A DNA stretch of 16,535 bases from M3007 sp964481485. Its GTDB lineage: Bacteria; Bacteroidota; Bacteroidia; Chitinophagales; Saprospiraceae. Positions 7,724-14,150 of this stretch are shown one piece after another (position 1 is the stretch's first letter; each line of letters begins with the position of its first letter). Location: the NCBI GenBank assembly GCA_964481485.1, contig CAYZVM010000130.1:1-16535 (forward strand). The letters run 5' to 3'. Below the pieces are notes generated by a model. That model did no database searches. It saw nothing but the letters and a program-made list of their open reading frames with translations, and was not told the origin of the DNA. The translations under genes were made by a program, and so were the position numbers.

Positions 7724-7917
7724 AACCATGAGATTATAATAAAACAAACTATGGAACGGTGGGGTTGCGAGACCAATGGAAACGCTACGCCCGAACCACA
7801 ATAAGTAGTACGGAGAATTTGTGGTTATGATTAAACTGGTACTTTAAAATCAGGAAAAAAACTCGGTTGGGAGAGCAATGGCGGGCCGAATGACCCCGGA
7901 TTAAAAGGAAACAATGT
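7686..7917 (-). ncRNA. Candidate small RNA of about 230 nt
   Basis: A consensus Bacteroidota promoter at 7922-7952 points leftward and an intrinsic terminator lies at 7686-7723. Between them is no convincing reading frame. The predicted transcript contains an 8-bp perfect hairpin, AACCACAA with TTGTGGTT (7794-7801 and 7819-7826). It also has a 5' segment UCCGGGG (7898-7892 region) that could pair with CUCCGGA in the terminator arm, which would compete with the terminator. Size and isolation are compatible with a 6S-like or other regulatory RNA, but I cannot match it to a known family. The start point is estimated from the promoter, so the 5' end may be off by a few bases. Confidence 0.45.
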
Positions 7918-7921
7918 GCGG

Positions 7922-7952
7922 CAAATATACGCCCGCTTTGAATCGCGCCAAA
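7922..7952 (-). promoter_or_regulatory. Consensus Bacteroidota promoter, minus strand
   Basis: On the minus strand this reads TTTG (plus 7949-7952 as CAAA), a 19-nt spacer, then TATATTTG (plus 7922-7929). This is a perfect match to TTTG-N19-TAnnTTTG. It is the best promoter match in the window and lies where no protein gene starts, which is the main reason to suspect a small RNA. Confidence 0.7.
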
Positions 7953-8091
7953 CAAAGGCAAAAATATTTTAGGGAAGATGGTGAGCGGTGATGGAGATAG
8001 GCGCTAGCAGGTAAAAAACAGTTTGCCAATGCTTTATGAATAGCGGCATCAAGTTTTTAGCATGGTGCAGGATCGAAATGCAGTTACTAAA

Positions 8092-8110
8092 CTTTCCAAA
8101 GTTTGGAAAG
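8092..8110. repeat. Perfect 19-bp palindrome CTTTCCAAAGTTTGGAAAG
   Basis: Two 9-bp arms, CTTTCCAAA and TTTGGAAAG, flank a single central G. The site lies 43-61 bases downstream of the PorV-like stop codon (minus strand). The centre is too tight for a usual terminator hairpin and no T-tract follows on either strand. A dimeric protein-binding site or an mRNA 3'-end stabiliser are both possible. Confidence 0.5.
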
Positions 8111-8152
8111 AATCTGTGGGTTTGCACCTAAAAGGCAACATACACTCGACCA

Positions 8153-9247
8153 TCATTCGCCCGCTGCCCGCCGCTCTTTGAAATCCAACCGGACAGAAAA
8201 AATGTGCGAATAGGTCACCTGCGATACGTTGCCGATGTCGGTCAGCGCATAGTCTAATTGCACCCGACCCAGCCGAAGACCCACCCCGAAATTGGGCTGC
8301 AACGTCAAGACCTCTTTGTTCGGGTCGAAGTCGTCTTTCACCCGTTGGAAATTGGCAACGCCGAAACGCAATTGCACAAAACCGTTGTAGTCGGTTTCGA
8401 GGCCGAAACGCGGATCCACGTTGAAAGATTTGGAACTGATGAGCACGTTTCTCTGGCCGTCGGTCGTCCATTCAAAGTCAAGAGCGGGAAGCATGGTTAT
8501 TTTCTCGCTCAAACGCACCTTGTAGCCCGCGCCGAGCAAAAAGCGCGGCTTTGTGATTTCGGTGTTGCTCGACGGTATCTCGTTGCCGGTAGCGGCAAAA
8601 ACTTCTTTTTCGCGCTCCGTCAGGTTGAACGACCACGCATTAAAAGTCGTGGTGAGGTCGCGGCCCTGAATGCCGAGCATGAGGTTCCCTTTTCGGTACT
8701 GCACCCCCAGGTCAGCCCCGAATCCCCACGAATTGCCGATGGTGCCGATGACCCGGCGCACCACTTTCACCGTGCCGCCGACCGCAAAAGCCGGGTTTTT
8801 GAGTTTGCGGGCGTAGCTGCCCATGAGGGCATAGTCGGCGGCAGAAAACTCCGTCACGTTGTCGTAATTGATGGTACCGTCGGTATTGACGAGGTTGATG
8901 GTGTACGGGATATTGTCGATGCCGAGGCGGATGAGCGAGAAGGCGAGGTAGGCCTTTCGGTCGCGGTTGAGGGCTTTCCCGAAACTCAAATAGTCGTATT
9001 GGCCCACCCCGGCAAACCATTCGGCGTGCATGGCCGCCAGTTGGAAGGGGGCGTCTATCTCGGTCAGGCCCGCGGGATTCCAGTAGGCTGCCGTTATGTC
9101 GTTGACGAGCGCTGTTTGCGCGCCAGACATCCCGTGTGCCCGTGCGCCCACGCCGATAGCGAGAAATTCGTTGCTGTATTTTTGTGAAAAAGCCGTTTGG
9201 ATGCTCAAAATAAGCATTAGGCCAATAAGGAGGAGTTGTTTTTTCAT
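8153..9247 (-). CDS. PorV/PorQ-family outer-membrane beta-barrel protein
   Basis: The 364-aa protein has a signal peptide (MKKQLLLIGLMLILSIQTAFS, cleavage near 21/22). It is followed by the family signature for this FadL-like barrel group: FLAIGVGARAHGMSGAQTAL and NDITAAYWNPAGL near the mature N-terminus. Amphipathic beta strands continue to the C-terminus, which has DYALTDIGNVSQVTYSHIFSVRLDF. In Bacteroidota, PorV shuttles T9SS cargo from the translocon to the attachment complex, and PorQ-like relatives act in the same system. Which subfamily this is cannot be settled by eye. Divergently across 277 bp lies a gene for a T9SS cargo protein, which fits the assignment. The last residues (KERRAAGE) extend past the final strand. 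A distinct promoter is not clear; a -7-like box lies at 9470-9477. Confidence 0.85.
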   Translation of the reverse strand: MKKQLLLIGLMLILSIQTAFSQKYSNEFLAIGVGARAHGMSGAQTALVNDITAAYWNPAGLTEIDAPFQLAAMHAEWFAGVGQYDYLSFGKALNRDRKAYLAFSLIRLGIDNIPYTINLVNTDGTINYDNVTEFSAADYALMGSYARKLKNPAFAVGGTVKVVRRVIGTIGNSWGFGADLGVQYRKGNLMLGIQGRDLTTTFNAWSFNLTEREKEVFAATGNEIPSSNTEITKPRFLLGAGYKVRLSEKITMLPALDFEWTTDGQRNVLISSKSFNVDPRFGLETDYNGFVQLRFGVANFQRVKDDFDPNKEVLTLQPNFGVGLRLGRVQLDYALTDIGNVSQVTYSHIFSVRLDFKERRAAGE

Positions 9248-9469
9248 AATGCGCTACTTTCGCGGACTTTGTTGTTTGTTGGCGGGTGGCTTTTGTTTGC
9301 TTATATCGTTAAACTCTTTCAGCGTGTGTTTCAAAAACTTGATTTTCAAATTTTTATAGAAAAAAATACGCTGCTGGCGAATAACGGATATCTGCCTTTT
9401 GCAACATAAACCTATCAACAAACAACGAGACCCTGACGTTTGAGTGCCAAACCCGGTTGCCTGTGGCGG

Positions 9470-9477
9470 CAAAAATA
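9470..9477 (-). promoter_or_regulatory. Possible -7 box for the PorV-like gene
   Basis: The minus strand reads TATTTTTG here, fitting TAnnTTTG, about 223 bases before the start codon. The nearest upstream TTTG (plus CAAA at 9492-9495) gives a spacer of only 14 nt, shorter than usual, so the call is weak. Confidence 0.25.
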
Positions 9478-9524
9478 GCGTCGGCTTTTTCCAAATTTTT
9501 AAACACAACGTTTTCTCTGCTATT

Positions 9525-10898
9525 ATGAAAAAAATTCTCCTCCTCGCGCTCGGCATTTGCCTTGCCCAATTTCTTTTTGCACAAATTTCACTCAACATGA
9601 CACGCCTCGGCCAGTGGGACGACGATTCGCTGCCGATTGCTTACGCTTACGGGGTGCAATACAGCGGCTGTTGGGGCATCGCTCTGAATGGGCGCGAATA
9701 CGCGGTGCTCGGCGGAGCGGAACACGTCATGTTTTTCGATATCACCGAACCGACTCAGCCTGAATTGATTGGAAAATTTGCCGGCACCACGAACAACACG
9801 CTCTGGCGCGAATTCAAGTCGTACAAAAATCGCATCTACGCCGTGTCGGATCAGACGACCGAGGGATTGATGATTTTTGACATGAGCCAAGCACCCGACA
9901 CCGTGATACGGACGTATTGGAGCAACGAGTATTTCCTCCGTTCGCATACCATTACGCTCGATACCACATCGGGGCGCATCTACCTAAATGGCTCTAACGT
10001 GGCCGATATGGTGGTGCTCGATGTGAGCCAAGACCCTGATAGCCCTGTTTTTGTCGCGGCTGCCACGGTGGACGGCGGCTATATCCACGACTCTTATGTG
10101 CGCAACGACACCATTTATGCTTCATCGGGCAGCGACGGCTACTACATACTTGATTTTACCAACCCAATGCAGCCCAAAACTTTGGCTTCCATTTCCACGG
10201 GCGGTTACAACCACAACAGTTGGCTCAACCCCGAAGGTACCCACGCTTATTACACGGAGGAAATCCCGGACGGGCGGCCCGTTCAAGTCATTGATCTTCA
10301 GAATCTTGCTGACGGAGAAATCGAGGCTGTGCATTCGTTTCTCGACAGGTTTTCCCAAATCAGCACTGCGCCTTTTCATGATGCTATTCCACACAATGTT
10401 TATATCAAAGACCACCTATTATTCAACTCTCAATACGAAGACGGGCTTTTGGTGTACGACATCAGCGACCCTGTGCAGCCGGTGCTGGTAGGTCACTATG
10501 ATACGCACCCACAAAACACACAATACAACGGCTATCGCGGCAATTGGGGCAGCTACCCGTGGCTGCCTTCCGGCACTATCATCGCCGGGGATATGCAGAA
10601 CGGGCTGCAACTGTTGAAATTGAATATTTCTGTCGGCACCGATGCGCCGAAATCAATTTTGAAGGCGGATGTTTTCCCTAATCCGGCCTTGAGTGAACTC
10701 ACTATTCGGCTGCAAAATACGGCTGCCGCGTGGTCGTATCGCCTGTTCAGCTCGACCGGGCAAGCATTGCGGAGCGGCCAAGTGGTGAGCACGGAGCAAC
10801 AAACTTTGTCTTTGAAAAACTGTTCTGCGGGTTTGTACTTTGTTGAAATTCAGACCGAAGATGGCAAAAAGGTCGTGCGGAAAGTGGTGGTGGAGTAG
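9525..10898 (+). CDS. Secreted choice-of-anchor B family protein with T9SS type A sorting domain
   Basis: I chose the ATG at 9525 because it begins a clean signal peptide (MKKILLLALGICLAQFLFA, cleavage before Gln20). The ATG at 9444 would add 27 residues that bury it. The 457-aa product has LVIVD-like beta-propeller repeats (EHVMFFDITEPTQPELIGKF, GLMIFDMSQ, MVVLDVSQDPDSPVFVA, GYYILDFTNPMQPKTLASI, GLLVYDISDPVQPVLVGHYD). A conserved segment follows, including HNVYIKDHLLFNSQYEDGL and NGYRGNWGSYPWLPSG. The final 77 residues (381-457) start ADVFPNPALSELTIRL and form a T9SS type A C-terminal domain ending DGKKVVRKVVVE. It should be exported by Sec, then moved through T9SS to the cell surface or medium. 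The substrate or ligand is unknown. The 26-bp inverted repeat at 10912-10997 follows 13 bases after the stop. Confidence 0.9.
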   Translation: MKKILLLALGICLAQFLFAQISLNMTRLGQWDDDSLPIAYAYGVQYSGCWGIALNGREYAVLGGAEHVMFFDITEPTQPELIGKFAGTTNNTLWREFKSYKNRIYAVSDQTTEGLMIFDMSQAPDTVIRTYWSNEYFLRSHTITLDTTSGRIYLNGSNVADMVVLDVSQDPDSPVFVAAATVDGGYIHDSYVRNDTIYASSGSDGYYILDFTNPMQPKTLASISTGGYNHNSWLNPEGTHAYYTEEIPDGRPVQVIDLQNLADGEIEAVHSFLDRFSQISTAPFHDAIPHNVYIKDHLLFNSQYEDGLLVYDISDPVQPVLVGHYDTHPQNTQYNGYRGNWGSYPWLPSGTIIAGDMQNGLQLLKLNISVGTDAPKSILKADVFPNPALSELTIRLQNTAAAWSYRLFSSTGQALRSGQVVSTEQQTLSLKNCSAGLYFVEIQTEDGKKVVRKVVVE

Positions 10899-10911
10899 TT
10901 TTCGGGATGTT

Positions 10912-10997
10912 TTTGAACACATAGGCACATAGAACACATGGCGTTTTGATTTTCAAACTTTTAAAACCTAAGTGTTCTATGTGCCTATGTGTTCAAA
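10912..10997. repeat. Perfect 26-bp inverted repeat with 34-nt loop
   Basis: Bases 10912-10937 are the exact reverse complement of 10972-10997. Each arm is built from short direct repeats of the unit CACATAG (ACACATAG, GCACATAG, ACACAT). The loop contains a second small pair (GTTTT at 10943-10947 with AAAAC at 10963-10967). In RNA this would be a very stable hairpin after the T9SS cargo gene, able to act as terminator or 3'-end protector. The long arms with internal repetition also fit a dispersed intergenic palindrome or a non-autonomous mobile element remnant. No transposase is present and I see no target-site duplication. Confidence 0.75.
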
Positions 10998-11064
10998 CTG
11001 AAAATATCCAGCAAAGCAGTTTTGCGCAGGCCTTTTTTCCATACATATTTTCTCGCGTTTACAC

Positions 11065-11667
11065 ATGGAAACCCTCCTGACTGGCAGTGCATTGTTGAGT
11101 TTGTTTCATGCACTGATTCCAAGCCACTGGCTGCCTGTGATTGCTATTGGCCGTCAGGAAAAATGGCCTGTGCGCCAAATCCTGTGGGTCACTTTTCTGG
11201 CGGGGCTGGCTCATGTGTTGAGCACGGTGTTGCTCGGTGGGGCATTGGCTGCAGTCGGCGGCGTGCTGTCGGGCAGATTGGAGGCATTCACACATTGGAT
11301 AGCGCCGGGTCTGCTGATGGCATTGGGCATCTTTTATATTTGGCGGCACTATTATCACCACCACTTTCATTTGCATGCGCAGAATATGCGCTGGGGCGTG
11401 GTGACTTCGCTGACGGTGGCCATGTTTTTTTCTCCGTGCCTCGAGATTGAGGGCTATTTTCTCGCTGCCGGCCCTTATGGATGGCCGTTTGTGGGGGTGC
11501 TGGCTTTGCTGTACGGCGTGTTGACCATACTCGGTATGTTGGTGTGGGTGCGTTTGGTGTTGAGCGGTTTGCACCGGCTCAATTGGCACAAATTGGAACA
11601 CAACGCTGGCCTCATCACCGGAGTTACTTTGATTTTTTCCGGTTTGGCTTTATTCTTTTTTGAATAA
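11065..11667 (+). CDS. Six-helix membrane protein, NicO/LysE-like, probable metal transporter
   Basis: The 200-aa protein has about six hydrophobic segments (roughly 5-27, 37-62, 76-93, 110-130, 138-164, 178-198). Helix 1 carries HALIPSHW with His15 and His21. This resembles the HX4DH metal-selectivity motif of nickel/cobalt transporters of the NicO group but is not identical. Helix 2 has HVLSTVLLGG, like the second NiCoT motif, and helix 4 has FSPCLEIEG, like the PC motif of the LysE/DsbD superfamily. The loop at 94-104 (RHYYHHHFHLH) is strongly His-rich, as in RcnA-type exporters. The stop lies 4 bp before the ATG of a CDF exporter, so the two are very probably one operon. A role in transition-metal handling is inferred from motifs and context; family membership is not certain. 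Confidence 0.75.
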   Translation: METLLTGSALLSLFHALIPSHWLPVIAIGRQEKWPVRQILWVTFLAGLAHVLSTVLLGGALAAVGGVLSGRLEAFTHWIAPGLLMALGIFYIWRHYYHHHFHLHAQNMRWGVVTSLTVAMFFSPCLEIEGYFLAAGPYGWPFVGVLALLYGVLTILGMLVWVRLVLSGLHRLNWHKLEHNAGLITGVTLIFSGLALFFFE

Positions 11668-11671
11668 AAAC

Positions 11672-12595
11672 ATGGCGCACACACACGAACATGGCCACGA
11701 ACATCATCATTACGGACCGATAGAGCCGGGCAGGCTTAATCGTGCCTTTTACATTGGCATTGGGCTGAATCTGGTGTTTGTCGCCCTCGAAGTCGGTGCG
11801 GGTTTTTTCACCAAATCATTGGCACTGCTGTCCGATGCAGGGCACAATTTGAGCGACGTGGGCAGCTTGGGGCTATCGTTGCTGGCGTTCCGGCTGGCGC
11901 GGCTGCGCCCCCGTGGGCGTTTTTCCTATGGCTACCAAAAGTTCACGGTGCTGGCTTCGCTCATCAACGGGCTGTTGTTGCTTCTTGTGGCGGGCGGCAT
12001 TGGTTATGAGGCGATTAGGCGATTGTTTGCGCCGCCGCAAGTGCCGGGGCTGACGGTGGCCGCGGTGGCAGCAGTCGGGATTTTGGTCAATGCAGCATCG
12101 GCGTGGCTGTTCCACCGCGACCAAGAAAAAGATTTGAATGTAAAAGGAGCTTATCTTCATTTGGCCGCCGATGCCGCTGTGTCGGCAGGTGTGGTGGTAG
12201 CAGGTTTGGCCATGTACTTTTTGGGCTGGTGGTGGATAGACCCCGCCATCAGTTTTCTCATTTTGGCGGTCATTTTGTGGAGTTCATGGGGGCTGCTCCG
12301 CGAGAGCATTTTCTTGACGCTCGACGGGACACCCTCAAAAATAGAGGTGGAAAAAATCCGGGCTGCCGCACTGAAAATCAAAGGTATAAGAGACATTCAC
12401 CACATCCATGTGTGGGCGATGAGCACGACGGTCAATGCCCTGACGGCACATTTGGTATTGGGAAAAGAGGTAGCCCGCGAGCAAACACATTCCATCAAAA
12501 AGCGGTTCCGACACGAACTGCAACACCTGAACATACAGCACGCCACCCTCGAAACGGAGGGCGAAGCGGAGGATTGCGAGTGTCAAGAATGTTGA
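11672..12595 (+). CDS. Cation diffusion facilitator (CDF) family zinc-type exporter
   Basis: I chose the ATG at 11672, 4 bp after the previous stop. A TTG at 11660 would overlap that gene. The 307-aa protein opens with a His-rich metal-binding tail (HTHEHGHEHHH). It has six membrane helices with paired sites HNLSD in helix 2 (His58, Asp62) and HLAAD in helix 5 (His163, Asp167), the HxxxD/HxxxD pattern of zinc-transporting CDF proteins such as ZitB and CzcD. The C-terminal cytoplasmic domain contains IRDIHHIHVWAMSTTVNALTAH, typical of the CDF regulatory fold, and the protein ends with the cysteine cluster CECQEC. It should exchange Zn2+ (possibly Co2+ or Cd2+) for protons at the inner membrane. 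The His-rich and Cys-rich ends suggest metal delivery or sensing. Confidence 0.93.
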   Translation: MAHTHEHGHEHHHYGPIEPGRLNRAFYIGIGLNLVFVALEVGAGFFTKSLALLSDAGHNLSDVGSLGLSLLAFRLARLRPRGRFSYGYQKFTVLASLINGLLLLLVAGGIGYEAIRRLFAPPQVPGLTVAAVAAVGILVNAASAWLFHRDQEKDLNVKGAYLHLAADAAVSAGVVVAGLAMYFLGWWWIDPAISFLILAVILWSSWGLLRESIFLTLDGTPSKIEVEKIRAAALKIKGIRDIHHIHVWAMSTTVNALTAHLVLGKEVAREQTHSIKKRFRHELQHLNIQHATLETEGEAEDCECQEC

Positions 12596-12673
12596 TGTCC
12601 AGTAGTGTGTGTTATCTCTTAGTTGTTAGTTGATTGGTTTTCAATATTGTAGCAACAAAAAAACAACAACCAT

Positions 12674-13030
12674 TCATTCCCCTTCCAGTGCTTCCCGTTG
12701 GGCTTTTTTCAACGATTTCACGATCAAATCATAGGAATGGTCAATCAATTGGCGCAAGAGCCGCTCATCCAGTGCGCCTTCAAAATCCACCGTATTCCAA
12801 TGTTTTTTGCTCATGTGCCATCCGGGCTGCACTTCGGGGTGTTGTTCGCGGAGTTCGAGGGCATAGTCAGGGTCGCATTTTAGGTTGACCTTGAATTGCT
12901 CGCTGTCGAGGCCGGTGATGGCAAAAATTTTCCCCACCACGCGCAGGCAAAGAGTCGCTTCATCAAAAGGAAAATCTTCAGTGACACCTTTTTTAGACAG
13001 GCAATATTCGCGGAATTGCTCAATATTCAT
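12674..13030 (-). CDS. MmcQ/YjbR family protein
   Basis: The 118-aa protein has the length and order of the MmcQ/YjbR family. It has an N-terminal MNIEQFREYCLSKKGVTEDFPF, then KIFAITGLDSEQFKVNLKCDPDYALELR, and the family signature PGWHMSKKHWNTVDF (about 69-83), ending with DHSYDLIVKSLKK. The fold is CyaY-like; a double-wing DNA-binding role has been proposed for family members, but the cellular job is unknown. It is convergent with the CDF gene and divergent from the metalloprotease gene, so it is probably transcribed alone. A TAnnTTTG box lies 23-30 bases upstream of its start. Confidence 0.9.
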   Translation of the reverse strand: MNIEQFREYCLSKKGVTEDFPFDEATLCLRVVGKIFAITGLDSEQFKVNLKCDPDYALELREQHPEVQPGWHMSKKHWNTVDFEGALDERLLRQLIDHSYDLIVKSLKKAQREALEGE

Positions 13031-13052
13031 AAAAGTTTAGAGTTGTTTCGCC

Positions 13053-13060
13053 CAAAGGTA
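13053..13060 (-). promoter_or_regulatory. -7 box for the MmcQ/YjbR gene
   Basis: The minus strand reads TACCTTTG, a perfect TAnnTTTG match, 23-30 bases before the start codon. That implies a leader under 20 nt. No TTTG is found at the normal distance upstream (the nearest gives 26 nt), so the -33 half is weak. Confidence 0.4.
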
Positions 13061-13092
13061 TTTCAGGGGAATGAAAATTTTTTGGCCAAAGG

Positions 13093-13121
13093 TTTGGCGA
13101 ACCGATAGTTTTATACATTTG
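13093..13121 (+). promoter_or_regulatory. Bacteroidota promoter for the M57 metalloprotease
   Basis: TTTG at 13093-13096, a 17-nt spacer, then TACATTTG at 13114-13121 fit TTTG-N17-TAnnTTTG. Transcription should begin near 13127, giving a leader of roughly 40 nt before the ATG at 13165. Since the MmcQ gene starts leftward from 13030, this intergenic space holds two back-to-back promoters. Confidence 0.6.
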
Positions 13122-13164
13122 TCCGGTTTAAAATTTAATTCTTCACCAAATCAACTCGTCTGTT

Positions 13165-13986
13165 ATGTTCAAACACGTACTGTCCTTCGCAGTCCTGGCC
13201 TTTCTATTTGCCGGGACGAATTCCTGCACCAAAAAAGAGGCCGTTGAAAATGAGAGCGAAACGATTGACCAATCAATCGTCAGCCGTATCAAAGCACTCG
13301 GGTTTAATCCTGACGGCGCTTATGAAAGTGATGGCGGCTACATTGTGGAAGGCGACATCTTTCTGAGTCACGAAGACCTGCATTCCCATGCCGACATTCA
13401 TTCGCTCATCGTCGGCGACGAAGAGCAGTATCGAACGACCAACTTAGTGACTGGTCTGCCGCGCAATATCACCGTGTTTATTAAAACAAGTGGAAGCAAC
13501 AGCCTGCCGTCTTCTTACGTCGCGGCATTGGATGTAGCGCTTGCCCGCTACAATGCTGAGAATTTGCGCATCACATTCACGCGCGTCAGCACTGCCAGTG
13601 CCGGTCAGATTGACATCACAAGAGCACCCAATAATGCGCAGTATCTTGCTTCGGCAGGCTTCCCGACCAGCGGTGGAAATCCATACGGTTCCGTCCGGGT
13701 CAATTCCAACTACCTCGGAAACAACCCGAACCAGAACTATTTGGCGACTATCCTTGCCCATGAAATCGGGCACTGCGTTGGTTTCCGCCACACTGACTAT
13801 ATGAACCGCCAATACAGCTGTGGTGGCTCTTTCTACAACGAAGGCTCTGCTGGAGTGGGCGCTATCCACATCCCCGGCACGCCCACGGGCCCGGACGCAA
13901 ACTCTTGGATGCTCGCTTGCATCGGTGCAAATCAGAATCGCCCGTTTAATGCCAATGATGTAACAGCATTGAACTACATCTATTGA
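13165..13986 (+). CDS. M57 family (dual-action HEIGH) zinc metalloprotease lipoprotein
   Basis: The 273-aa protein starts with a lipoprotein-type signal ending at TNSC (Cys21), followed by TKKE, so it is probably lipid-anchored in the outer membrane or periplasm. The box at TNSC is not canonical, and secretion is possible. The catalytic zinc motif is HEIGHCVGFRH (199-209), with zinc ligands His199, His203 and His209 and catalytic Glu200, followed by TDYMNR. A candidate Met-turn lies in NSWMLAC near the C-terminus. The segment LPRNITVFIKTSG and the helix AALDVALARYNAENLRITF match the usual N-terminal part of the M57 catalytic domain. Its own promoter and a strong terminator make it monocistronic. 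Confidence 0.9.
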   Translation: MFKHVLSFAVLAFLFAGTNSCTKKEAVENESETIDQSIVSRIKALGFNPDGAYESDGGYIVEGDIFLSHEDLHSHADIHSLIVGDEEQYRTTNLVTGLPRNITVFIKTSGSNSLPSSYVAALDVALARYNAENLRITFTRVSTASAGQIDITRAPNNAQYLASAGFPTSGGNPYGSVRVNSNYLGNNPNQNYLATILAHEIGHCVGFRHTDYMNRQYSCGGSFYNEGSAGVGAIHIPGTPTGPDANSWMLACIGANQNRPFNANDVTALNYIY

Positions 13987-14003
13987 TTTTCAATAAGTTC
14001 GCT

Positions 14004-14040
14004 GAAACGGCCGTCCCGTATCTGCGGGGCGGCCGTTTCT
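14004..14040 (+). terminator. Intrinsic terminator after the metalloprotease
   Basis: Bases 14004-14017 (GAAACGGCCGTCCC) pair with 14026-14039 (GGGGCGGCCGTTTC) in a 14-bp stem with one U-G wobble and an 8-nt loop. TATTTGTG follows. It begins 17 bases after the stop codon. The symmetrical stem may also act on leftward transcripts, but none is expected here. Confidence 0.85.
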
Positions 14041-14150
14041 ATTTGTGCCTAATTCTAAAGAAACATATCCATTCTGAGACAGTCGGTAAACTCTAAAAAG
14101 TATCTTGCCGGAATTTTTTAAAACAGCAAGAACTACAAACGCGCCAGAAC

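Larger units (their letters stand above)
7663..8152. other. 490-bp intergenic region without a protein gene
   Basis: The region lies between convergent genes. No open frame here looks like a real protein: the candidates are short, compositionally poor and cross the structured elements. It contains, on the minus strand, a consensus promoter (7922-7952) and a terminator (7686-7723) that bracket a possible small RNA. A 19-bp perfect palindrome (8092-8110) lies close to the end of the PorV-like gene. I see no plus-strand terminator for the regulator gene that ends at 7662. Confidence 0.6.

Noticed and set aside
7544..7801. An 85-aa minus-strand frame crossing the terminator and the 3' end of the regulator gene
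   Set aside because: It runs through the intrinsic terminator and antisense to the HTH 2 domain, so it is unlikely to be translated.
8258..9187. A 309-aa plus-strand frame opposite the PorV-like gene
   Set aside because: The PorV-like reading has a signal peptide and family signature; the plus frame has neither and looks like a codon-bias shadow.
9444..9524. Upstream ATG that would extend the choice-of-anchor B protein by 27 residues
   Set aside because: The extension would place non-hydrophobic residues before a perfect signal peptide that begins at the ATG at 9525.
10912..10997. Reading the long inverted repeat as an insertion-sequence end or CRISPR unit
   Set aside because: No transposase, no flanking duplication and no regularly spaced repeat-spacer pattern is present.
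12617..12632. Short tandem repeat TTAGTTG TTAGTTG between the CDF and MmcQ genes
   Set aside because: Only two 7-bp units in an AT-rich gap; too little to call an element.
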